6,454 nucleotides of DNA, taken from NCBI GenBank assembly GCA_003455945.1, contig DMPQ01000400.1:4056-10509 (forward strand), written 5' to 3'. The stretch is from Planctomycetaceae bacterium (GTDB lineage Bacteria; Planctomycetota; Planctomycetia; Pirellulales; Pirellulaceae). Both the position numbers and the translations under genes were made by a program. This document shows, one piece after another, positions 1-5,625 of this stretch. The notes beneath the pieces were generated by a model, which was not told where the DNA came from, ran no database searches, and saw only the letters and a program-made list of their open reading frames with translations. Numbering within the stretch: position 1 is the stretch's first letter; every line of letters starts with the position of its first letter.

Positions 1-1119
1 GTCTTCGCTCCGTTCCTCAGTCGCGGCGGCGCGGATCTCGTCGCCATTCATCTGGTCCGCTGGCTGCAGCAGACGCGATCGCTCGACGACGTGCTGCTGG
101 TGATCACCGAGTCGGATCTGACGAAGAGTCTCGACTGGCTCCCGCCGGGAACCCGAGTGCTCGTCCTGTCGCACTTGGCCGACGATCTGAAGCCGGCCGA
201 GCGGGAACGGTTGTTGCAGGATCTGATCGAGACGTTTCGGCCCGAGGTCTGCCACAACGTCAACAGTCGGTCGCTCTGGCAACTGGTCTCGGAAAAGGGT
301 CTAGCCCTGTCGAAGCTGACTCGGCTGCGGGCGTCGCTCTTCTGCTTCGATTACGACCCCCAAGGAAACCCGACCGGTTTCGCGGTCCGCTATCTGAAGT
401 CGTCGATCGAGTGGCTCGAGTCGATCGCCAGCGACAATGCGACCTTCCGTCGTGTGGCCGCGGAGACGCTCGGGCTGTCGAGCGATGAAGAAGCAAAGTT
501 CAAAACGCTCTACAATCCGGCCAAGTCTTTCGGCGGACCGGTCGGTGTCGACGAGCGACTGGCGCGACTGGCGGCAGGAAGCGGTCGGCGTCAGGTGATG
601 TGGGCCGGGCGAGTCGATCGTCAGAAGCGCCCGGAGTTGCTGGCCGAGATCGCGCGTCGCGCTCCGGAGATCGACTTCCACGTCTTCGGCGATCGACTGC
701 TCGGGCGACGCGATCTGCTCGAAGGGGCGCCGCCGAATATCGTCCGCTACGGAGAGTATCGCGAGTTCTTCGAGCTGCCGTTGGCTCGGATGGACAGCTT
801 CCTGTACACCGCCGCGTGGGACGGCATTCCGAACATCCTGATCGATGCGATGCAGGCCGGTCTGCCGGTCGTCGCGCCGGAGGTCGGAGGGATCGCGGAG
901 TTGGTCGACGATCGGACCGGCTGGCTGATCCGCGACCACGGAAACCCCGACGCCTATCTGCAGGCTCTGCGCGAGATCTTCGCTCGGGCCGATCGGACAC
1001 GCGAGCGGATCGACGGAGCCGCGCAGCGACTGGCCGAACGCCACTCCTGGGCGCATTGGTCGGCCGAAGCGACTCGAATCTTCGGACTCCCCGAGCATGA
1101 CGCGAAAGGGGCCCCATGA
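1..1119 (+). CDS. GT-B glycosyltransferase, family 4-like (5' partial)
   Basis: The frame is open from base 1, so the true start lies upstream; 372 residues are visible. It probably transfers a sugar from a nucleotide-sugar donor to a growing surface polysaccharide at the cytoplasmic face of the inner membrane. The first visible residues include SRGGADL (7-13), like the GG-containing N-terminal loop of GT-B enzymes. The C-terminal donor-binding half starts with WAGRVDRQKRPELL (201-214), carrying the Arg and Lys (R204, K209) typical of phosphate binding in GT4. The family E-x7-E motif appears as D274-x7-D282 in WDGIPNILIDAMQAG, followed by GLPVVAPEVGGIAELV. A GTG at 91 is internal and is not a credible start, because homologous-looking sequence continues upstream. 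The stop overlaps the next start (ATGA, 1116-1119), indicating an operon with the GT2 and sulfotransferase genes. The family call is firm; donor and acceptor cannot be told. Confidence 0.9.
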   Translation, partial: VFAPFLSRGGADLVAIHLVRWLQQTRSLDDVLLVITESDLTKSLDWLPPGTRVLVLSHLADDLKPAERERLLQDLIETFRPEVCHNVNSRSLWQLVSEKGLALSKLTRLRASLFCFDYDPQGNPTGFAVRYLKSSIEWLESIASDNATFRRVAAETLGLSSDEEAKFKTLYNPAKSFGGPVGVDERLARLAAGSGRRQVMWAGRVDRQKRPELLAEIARRAPEIDFHVFGDRLLGRRDLLEGAPPNIVRYGEYREFFELPLARMDSFLYTAAWDGIPNILIDAMQAGLPVVAPEVGGIAELVDDRTGWLIRDHGNPDAYLQALREIFARADRTRERIDGAAQRLAERHSWAHWSAEATRIFGLPEHDAKGAP

Positions 1120-1889
1120 GCGACATCGAAGGGGTGATCAACCTGCATCGCGAAGGGACGATGGCGACCGCTTCGCTGAACAGCGCTCGGATCGCCGCCG
1201 AACGGGCTCGCGCCGACGGAGTATCGGTCGAGCTGACCCTCGTGCTCGACCGTAGCGATGCGGTGACGCGCGAAGTGGCGAAGGGCTTCGCCGCCCGGTC
1301 GGGCGCCCGAGTCCATGAGGTCGACTACGGCGATCTTGCCGAATCGCGAAACCATGCGGTCCGATGCGGTGACGCCGCGTGGTGCGGGTTCCTGGATGCC
1401 GACGATCTCTGGTCGGCCAACTGGCTGCTTGCCGCTTGGCGATTGGGGTGTTCGGCCGGCCCGAGAACGATCTGCCACCCCGCCTGGAACGTGATCTTCG
1501 GAACGAAGCAGATGCTCTTCCCGCAGATCGATCAGCTCGATCGACGCTTCTCGCGGCGGGGACTGGAAACCAACAATTACTGGACCGCGCTCTCGTTCGC
1601 GCCACGAGCGATCTATCTCGAGTTTCCGTATCGCCCCAATCGCCTCGATCTCGGCTTCGGCTTCGAGGACTGGGCCTGGAATCTGCAGACGGTCGACGGA
1701 GGCTGCGTTCATCGAGCGGTTCCCGAGACGAGTCACTTCATCCGCTACAAGGCGAGCGACTCGTTGCGCGACGCGACCAGCGGCCGCGGCTGCCTGAGGA
1801 CTCCGGCCGATCTCGACCGGATCGCCGCCCGGTTCGCCGCGGGTCGATCGCGCGACACCGGTGACCGTCATGTCGAGGCAGGGCCATGA
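1116..1889 (+). CDS. GT-A glycosyltransferase, family 2-like
   Basis: A complete 257-residue protein, probably a soluble or membrane-associated inverting glycosyltransferase acting on the same glycan as its neighbours. The N-terminus gives a short beta strand, VINLHREG (7-14), rather than the usual long GT2 opening. LVLDRSDAVT (42-51) and LAESRNHAV (74-82) follow, the latter a typical GT2 element. The metal-binding DXD-type motif is FLDADDLWS (92-100), with D94, D96 and D97. A likely catalytic-base element is FGFEDWAWN (181-189), with E184 and D185. There are no membrane segments. The ATG at 1116 overlaps the upstream stop (ATGA), and a purine-rich AAGGGG at 1106-1111, inside the upstream gene, can serve as the ribosome-binding site, implying translational coupling. 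The protein ends 4 bases into the sulfotransferase gene. The last 25 or so residues look poorly conserved. Sugar specificity is unknown. Confidence 0.87.
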   Translation: MSDIEGVINLHREGTMATASLNSARIAAERARADGVSVELTLVLDRSDAVTREVAKGFAARSGARVHEVDYGDLAESRNHAVRCGDAAWCGFLDADDLWSANWLLAAWRLGCSAGPRTICHPAWNVIFGTKQMLFPQIDQLDRRFSRRGLETNNYWTALSFAPRAIYLEFPYRPNRLDLGFGFEDWAWNLQTVDGGCVHRAVPETSHFIRYKASDSLRDATSGRGCLRTPADLDRIAARFAAGRSRDTGDRHVEAGP

Positions 1890-2944
1890 GACTCCGCAAG
1901 CGGATCCCCGCGCTGACGGTGCATATCGGCACCGAGAAGACCGGCACCACGACGATCCAGGAGCTGCTGTTCGCCAATCGGCAGCGACTGGCGGAACGCC
2001 GGATCGGCGTTCTGGTCTCGCCGGGCCAGGCGAACAACCGGGGAGCGGCGACCTACTGCATGGCGGCCGGTCGGATCGACGATCACGGCGTCTCGAACGG
2101 CCTTCGCGATCCGGGTCGACGCGAGCGGTGGCGATCCAAGCTCCGCAAGGGGCTGATCCGCGAACTGCGCGGCATGGTCGGACGGATCGATCGGGTGATC
2201 CTGACCTCGGAGCACTTCCACTCGCGCCTGGTCGACGAGAGCGAGGTGCGGACGCTGCTCGAACTCGTGGGACCGTACTTCGATCGGATCGACATCCTCG
2301 TCTATCTGCGCCGTCAGGATCGCTTGGCGACCAGTTCGTACAGCACGCTGCTGACGAGCGGCGGGAAACGAGAGGAGATCCTTCCGTCGGGGACGAGCGA
2401 TCGGACCCACTTCTTCGATTACCTGGCGCTGGTCGAGCGCTGGTCGAGCGTCTTCGGGCGCGATCGGCTGACGATTCGGCCGTTCGACAAGCGGCAGTGG
2501 ATCGAGGGGCGGTTGGTCGACGACTTTCTGCATCATGCCGGGATCGCCGTCGCTCCCTCCGAACTGACGCTCCCTCCGAATCGGAACGAGTCGGTTTCGG
2601 CTCATGCCCGACCGATCCTGCTCCGCTTCAACCGACACTTTCCGTCGGTGCTCGAAACGGGGCCCAATCCGCACTCGGCGAAACTGCGATGGTTTCTGGT
2701 GCGGCGTCTGCGCGACGCCTATCCCGGCCCGCCGCAGTTGCCGGCGCGCGACGAGGCGCGAGCGTTCGCCGAACTCTTCCGCGCGCGGAATCGCGAACTC
2801 GCCGAAAAGTACCTCGACGGTCGCCCGCTGTTCGACGACGACTTTTCGGACTACCCCGAGCAGTCGGAAGCGATGCCGATCGAACCGGTCGCGGTCGATC
2901 TGATCGCCGAAACGATGGCGGAGTATCTGAAATCGCTCGGCTGA
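1886..2944 (+). CDS. PAPS-dependent sulfotransferase-like protein
   Basis: A complete 352-residue protein. Sulfotransferases move a sulfuryl group from PAPS to a hydroxyl or amine; here the acceptor is probably a surface glycan made by the adjacent glycosyltransferases. The N-terminal 5'-phosphosulfate loop is HIGTEKTGTTTIQ (13-25), a variant of the PKSGTTW loop with K18 and T21-T23. SEHF (108-111) supplies a candidate catalytic His (H110). The 3'-phosphate-binding element is LVYLRRQDRLATSSYS (138-153), with arginines 142/143 and a serine. IRPFDKRQW (197-205) and the late NRELAEKYLDGRPLFDDDF (302-320) fit bacterial polysaccharide or LPS sulfotransferases. There is no signal peptide or membrane segment, so it should be cytoplasmic and act before export. 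The ATG at 1886 overlaps the GT2 stop; GAGG at 1875-1878 is a suitable ribosome-binding site. It is the last gene of the plus-strand operon. The exact substrate is inferred from context only. Confidence 0.87.
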   Translation: MRLRKRIPALTVHIGTEKTGTTTIQELLFANRQRLAERRIGVLVSPGQANNRGAATYCMAAGRIDDHGVSNGLRDPGRRERWRSKLRKGLIRELRGMVGRIDRVILTSEHFHSRLVDESEVRTLLELVGPYFDRIDILVYLRRQDRLATSSYSTLLTSGGKREEILPSGTSDRTHFFDYLALVERWSSVFGRDRLTIRPFDKRQWIEGRLVDDFLHHAGIAVAPSELTLPPNRNESVSAHARPILLRFNRHFPSVLETGPNPHSAKLRWFLVRRLRDAYPGPPQLPARDEARAFAELFRARNRELAEKYLDGRPLFDDDFSDYPEQSEAMPIEPVAVDLIAETMAEYLKSLG

Positions 2945-2957
2945 GCGGCGCGAAAGA

Positions 2958-2984
2958 GCAAGTGCGCGAGAGCGCGACGCTTGC
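2958..2984. terminator. Symmetric hairpin at convergent gene junction
   Basis: Within the 66 bases between two convergent stop codons, GCAAG (2958-2962) pairs with CTTGC (2980-2984). Inside it, GCGC (2964-2967) pairs with GCGC (2972-2975) around a GAGA loop, a GNRA tetraloop on the plus strand. One base on the left and four on the right form an internal loop. The position suggests a bidirectional transcription end. No U-rich tract follows on either strand, so it is not a classical intrinsic terminator; it may instead stabilise 3' ends or act with Rho. The 9-base word GAGCGCGAC also occurs twice here, at 2970 and 2989. Confidence 0.4.
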
Positions 2985-3010
2985 CGGCGAGCGCGACCGG
3001 GCCTCGAGGG

Positions 3011-4381
3011 TCAGTCGACGTGGACCGTCTGGCCGTCGATCCAGCGGTGCGAGAGGACGAAGCGTCCGGCCCGCGCCGCCGAGCGAACGTTCAGCACGGT
3101 GCGCCGTTCGCTGAGCGTCTGCTGCGGACGCCCTCCGATCAGTTCGGCACAGACCTGATACGTTCCGGCCAGCAGGTTCAGTTTGGTCACCTCGACCTCG
3201 ACGGTCCGTGATCCGATCAGAGGATCGTCGGTACGGCGCGGCGACTCGATGACGGTGAGCGTTTCGCCGTCGCCGTCGAACCGGATCCGAAGTCGGAACT
3301 CGTCGAGTCGTTCTTCGGAGGTCAGTCGGACGCGCAGCCGAAGCGGCGATGCGTAGGACGTTTCGGTCACGTCATTGCCGTCGACGTCGATGATCCTGAA
3401 CTCGTCGATCCAGGCGGCGCCCAGGTAATGCGGCAGAGGCGCAGCGGGAGTCGCCGTGATCGAGGGCATCGCTACCGACGACGGCATCGGAGCGTCTGAC
3501 GATGCCGCGGCGTTCGATGGCGCGGCGTTCGACGGGGGAGTTGCCGGGTTCGCGGCAGTCGTCGAGCGAGCGGTCGGGTTCCCCTCGTCGTCCGCTTCGT
3601 CGTTCCCCGCCTCCTGCATGCGCAACAGGCGGCGGTAGATCCGCATCCCTTCTTCGACTTCACCGTCGTAGACGATCGAGCCCTGGTCGAGCACGGCGAA
3701 GCGATTGCAGGCCTGAGCGATCCGTCCGATCATGTGCGTCACGACGATGACCGAGGTCCCTTGGGCGATCAGCGATTCGATGTGCGCGAAGCACTTCATG
3801 CGAAACGCGATATCGCCGGTCGCGAGTACCTCGTCCATCAGCAGCAGGTCGGGCTGCAGAAAGGCGGCGATCGAGTATCCCAAGCGGGCCCGCATCCCCG
3901 AGCTGTAGGTGCGGACCGGATCGTCGATGGCGTGATCGAGTCCGGCGAAGTCGACCATCGCGTCGAACCGACGATCGACCTCGGACTTGGTGACGCCCAG
4001 AATCGCCGCATTGATGTAGACGTTCTCGCGTCCCGACAGGATGGCGTTGAAGCCGGCTCCGAGCTGAGTCAGAGCTCCCATGCGGCCGCGGACTCGGATC
4101 CGACCTTCGTCGGGGCGGATCAGCCCCTGGACCATCTTGAGCAGCGTCGACTTCCCCGCGCCGTTGGCTCCCATCAGCGCGAGCGACTCGCCCGGACGGA
4201 TCGACAGCGAAACGTCTCGCACCGCCCAGAACTCGCCGCGGCGCAAGCCGGCGGTCGGCCCGAGCCCGATCGCTTCCCGCGCCAGATCGACCATCCCGTA
4301 CCGCAGACTGCGGTGCAGATTGCGGCAGAACTTCTTCGAGACATGCTCGATGCGGGCGACGTGCTGTTCGGAACGGGACAT
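3011..4381 (-). CDS. wzt: Polysaccharide ABC exporter ATPase, Wzt-like with C-terminal domain
   Basis: A complete 456-residue ATPase that would drive Wzm-mediated export of a lipid-linked polysaccharide across the inner membrane. The nucleotide-binding domain spans about 1-250: Walker A GANGAGKST (71-79), Q-loop Q106 followed by the Wzt-type LGAGFNAILSGREN (107-120), signature YSSGMRAR (159-166), Walker B LLLMDEVLATGD (179-190; D183, E184) and H-loop H216. A Ser/Ala/Pro/Asn-rich linker (about 257-317) leads to a beta-rich C-terminal domain (about 318-456) resembling the Wzt_C carbohydrate-binding domain of O8/O9a-type transporters. The ATG at 4381 was chosen because it lies 17 bases after the wzm stop, has GAGG seven bases upstream on the minus strand, and precedes the conserved beginning. 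The open frame continues further upstream, but that part only shadows wzm. No catalytic residue is missing. The linker is long and partly repetitive. The cargo glycan is inferred. Confidence 0.93.
   Translation of the reverse strand: MSRSEQHVARIEHVSKKFCRNLHRSLRYGMVDLAREAIGLGPTAGLRRGEFWAVRDVSLSIRPGESLALMGANGAGKSTLLKMVQGLIRPDEGRIRVRGRMGALTQLGAGFNAILSGRENVYINAAILGVTKSEVDRRFDAMVDFAGLDHAIDDPVRTYSSGMRARLGYSIAAFLQPDLLLMDEVLATGDIAFRMKCFAHIESLIAQGTSVIVVTHMIGRIAQACNRFAVLDQGSIVYDGEVEEGMRIYRRLLRMQEAGNDEADDEGNPTARSTTAANPATPPSNAAPSNAAASSDAPMPSSVAMPSITATPAAPLPHYLGAAWIDEFRIIDVDGNDVTETSYASPLRLRVRLTSEERLDEFRLRIRFDGDGETLTVIESPRRTDDPLIGSRTVEVEVTKLNLLAGTYQVCAELIGGRPQQTLSERRTVLNVRSAARAGRFVLSHRWIDGQTVHVD
3507..3536 (-). 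repeat. 15-base tandem repeat in the wzt linker
   Basis: Two adjacent 15-base units (3507-3521 and 3522-3536) agree at 13 of 15 positions. On the minus strand they encode PSNAA-PSNAA, followed by a degenerate ASSDA, at about residues 283-297 of the Wzt-like protein. The unit length is a multiple of three, so copy-number change would lengthen or shorten the linker without breaking the frame. The repeat lies between the ATPase and the C-terminal domain. Confidence 0.7.
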
Positions 4382-4398
4382 CGGTGCGCCTCGCGAGG

Positions 4399-5277
4399 TC
4401 AGTTCGCCATCCGCTCGATGAAGATGCGGAATCCCAATCGGAACCACATCATGCCGAGCAGCAGCAGCGGAAGGGCGACCGCCAACCAGACGAGCGCGGG
4501 GACCCACATGTCGGTCGTCCCCGCCGCCAGCAGATCGCGACTGGCCGAAAGGAGCGCCCCCGGCGCGTTGATCCAGTTCCAGATCCGATACGCCGGATTG
4601 TCGGGAGCGACATAGACGACCGGAGTCATCAGCATCCAGAACGGACTGAGCACGGTCAGCGTCCGACCGATGTCCTGATACAGGATGCCGACCGGAGTCA
4701 GCATCAGACCGAGCGCCAGGCCGACGAGGATCAGTCCGAACATCAGCACGGGGACCGCCAGCGTCCCCAAGGACCACGAGAGTCCGGTAAAGGCACAGAT
4801 GACGAGCACGAAGATCATTCGGATCAGGAAGTCGAACAGCACCTCGGCCAACGACACGAGCACCAGCGATTCGCGAGGGAACTGCAGTTTCGTGATCAGC
4901 CCCTGATTGGCCAGGACCGTCTTGAGCGGCGTCTGGACCGCGTCGAAGAATCCCTGCCAGAGCACCGATCCGATGGCGATGAACGCCAGGAACGAGCCGC
5001 CGGGAATCGTCCCGAACTGCAGGATCCGCTGATCGGAAAGGAAGGTCCAGGAAGCGGCTTGAGCGATCGTCGGCACCAGGATCCAGAGGAACCCGAGCAA
5101 CGACTGGCGGTACGATCCCGAGAGGTTGCGGACGAACAGCCGCCAAGCCAGCTCGCGGCCGGCCCAGACGTCGCGCCCGATGTCGACGATCATCTTGAGC
5201 GGGCGCCGCGCCTGGGACTCGGGAGAGTACTCCGCGGTCCACGGGAGCTCGTCGATTTCGGTGGCGGCAGCCGTCAA
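4399..5277 (-). CDS. wzm: Polysaccharide ABC exporter permease, Wzm-like
   Basis: A complete 292-residue ABC-2-type permease, which should form the homodimeric membrane channel paired with the downstream Wzt-like ATPase for O-antigen or capsule-type glycan export. A soluble N-terminus (about 1-50) contains YSPESQARRPLKMI, then RELAWRLFVRNLSGSYRQSLLGFLW (41-65), the conserved amphipathic entry into the first membrane span. About six hydrophobic spans are visible, near 58-79, 95-114, 137-161, 170-193, 206-224 and 259-280. Family elements include KLQFPRE (130-136), LYQDIGRTLTVLSPFW (199-214) and TPVVY (218-222). The start is a TTG at 5277: an in-frame stop lies at 5364-5362, no ATG or GTG lies between, and the next ATG (5193) would remove 28 residues that look conserved. 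The gene is first in a two-gene minus-strand operon, 17 bases before wzt, with a convincing promoter upstream. Confidence 0.9.
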   Translation of the reverse strand: MTAAATEIDELPWTAEYSPESQARRPLKMIVDIGRDVWAGRELAWRLFVRNLSGSYRQSLLGFLWILVPTIAQAASWTFLSDQRILQFGTIPGGSFLAFIAIGSVLWQGFFDAVQTPLKTVLANQGLITKLQFPRESLVLVSLAEVLFDFLIRMIFVLVICAFTGLSWSLGTLAVPVLMFGLILVGLALGLMLTPVGILYQDIGRTLTVLSPFWMLMTPVVYVAPDNPAYRIWNWINAPGALLSASRDLLAAGTTDMWVPALVWLAVALPLLLLGMMWFRLGFRIFIERMAN

Positions 5278-5285
5278 GGAAACAT

Positions 5286-5291
5286 CTTCCC
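5286..5291 (-). promoter_or_regulatory. Weak ribosome-binding site supporting the wzm TTG start
   Basis: On the minus strand GGGAAG lies 8 bases before the TTG at 5277. It is only partly complementary to the anti-Shine-Dalgarno sequence. Between it and the TTG lies ATG TTT CCT TGA (5285-5274), a three-codon reading frame whose stop overlaps the TTG. Weak translation of the first exporter gene is therefore plausible. Confidence 0.4.
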
Positions 5292-5324
5292 GTCGTGGAC
5301 CGAGACATGACGAAGAGGGAACCT

Positions 5325-5338
5325 GGGGCGGAAGCCCC
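5325..5338 (-). other. Small GC hairpin in the wzm 5' leader
   Basis: GGGGC and GCCCC form a perfect 5-base stem with a 4-base loop. The loop reads TTCC on the minus strand and GGAA (GNRA-type) on the plus strand. It lies within the predicted 75-base leader of the wzm-wzt transcript, about 48 bases before the TTG. No T-run follows, so it does not look like an attenuator. Its function is unknown and it may be incidental in GC-rich DNA. Confidence 0.35.
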
Positions 5339-5358
5339 GACGCGCAAGGTCTCCCTGC

Positions 5359-5387
5359 ATCCTAATCAGGGGTCCTGAAAGTGTCAT
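5359..5387 (-). promoter_or_regulatory. Sigma70-like promoter for wzm-wzt
   Basis: Reading the minus strand, ATGACA (5387-5382; 5 of 6 to TTGACA) is followed after exactly 17 bases by TAGGAT (5364-5359; 4 of 6 to TATAAT). Transcription would start near 5352, giving a leader of about 75 bases before the TTG of wzm. This is also the most A/T-containing stretch of an otherwise GC-rich intergenic region. It is predicted from consensus only. Confidence 0.5.
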
Positions 5388-5564
5388 CCAGGACCGCTCC
5401 CCCCCGGCTGCCTTGCGTCGAGCCGCCGCAACCCTGCCGCGCCAGTCCGGACGATCGGGGCTTACCGAACCGTCGTTCCGGCGCGGGCCCCGCCGTGACC
5501 ACCCTCCGAAACGGGTTGACCGAGGCCTCGCCGGTCGCCTCCACTGGCGTCCGATCGACCGCGA

Positions 5565-5619
5565 GCCTGGGGCGCCGGTCCCCGAGGTGCGGTCGGTCAG
5601 CACCCACCTCACCCCAGGC
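5565..5619 (+). promoter_or_regulatory. Nested inverted repeat covering the ribosome-binding site of the Trx7/PDZ gene
   Basis: GCCTGGGG (5565-5572) is perfectly complementary over 8 bases to CCCCAGGC (5612-5619). Nested inside, GAGGTG (5584-5589) pairs with CACCTC (5605-5610). The right outer arm contains the only Shine-Dalgarno-like bases (AGG, 5616-5618), seven bases before the ATG at 5626, so folding would hide it. A competing pairing exists: GGGG 5569-5572 with CCCC 5580-5583 around a 7-base loop would free the ribosome-binding site. GGTGC/GCACC (5586-5590/5600-5604) competes with the inner stem. The base pairing is seen directly; regulatory function is inferred and chance pairing in GC-rich DNA is possible. 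Confidence 0.4.
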
Positions 5620-5625
5620 GATCTC

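Larger units (their letters stand above)
5278..5625. other. Divergent intergenic region between wzm and the Trx7/PDZ gene
   Basis: This 348-base stretch separates two divergent genes. It holds the exporter promoter and leader hairpin on the minus strand, and the leader structure of the Trx7/PDZ gene on the plus strand. It also has a run of seven C (5399-5405) and two weaker hairpins: TTGCG/CGCAA at 5413-5431 and CGGCG/CGCCG at 5479-5495. A GTG-started 82-codon frame (5381-5629) ends in an ATGA overlap with the downstream gene. Its Arg/Ser/Pro-rich translation looks like noncoding GC-rich sequence, so it is not called. No plus-strand sigma70 promoter could be recognised. Confidence 0.6.

Noticed and set aside
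301..1871. Minus-strand frames antisense to the two glycosyltransferase genes (301-1098 and 954-1871)
   Set aside because: They are codon shadows of the plus-strand genes, have low-complexity basic translations, and cross real gene boundaries.
1861..3114. A 417-codon plus-strand open frame overlapping the sulfotransferase gene
   Set aside because: It is very Arg/Ser/Gly-rich with no domain, whereas the overlapping frame has clear sulfotransferase motifs. Long false frames are expected in GC-rich coding DNA.
3734..5310. Two long plus-strand frames (3734-4615 and 4384-5310) antisense to wzt and wzm
   Set aside because: Their Arg/Gln/Asp/His-rich compositions are the mirror image of the well-supported transporter genes and contain no recognisable domain.
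4382..5347. N-terminal extension of wzt upstream of 4381
   Set aside because: The frame stays open to 5347, but this is the shadow of wzm. The ATG at 4381 has a good ribosome-binding site and the expected ABC N-terminus.
5399..5405. Run of seven C as a phase-variable tract
   Set aside because: It is short, lies in noncoding DNA and is not placed within a promoter spacer or a reading frame, so there is no reason to expect switching.
5516..5521. TTGACC as a -35 box for the Trx7/PDZ gene
   Set aside because: No TATAAT-like hexamer lies 15-19 bases downstream; at 17 bases the sequence is CTCCAC.
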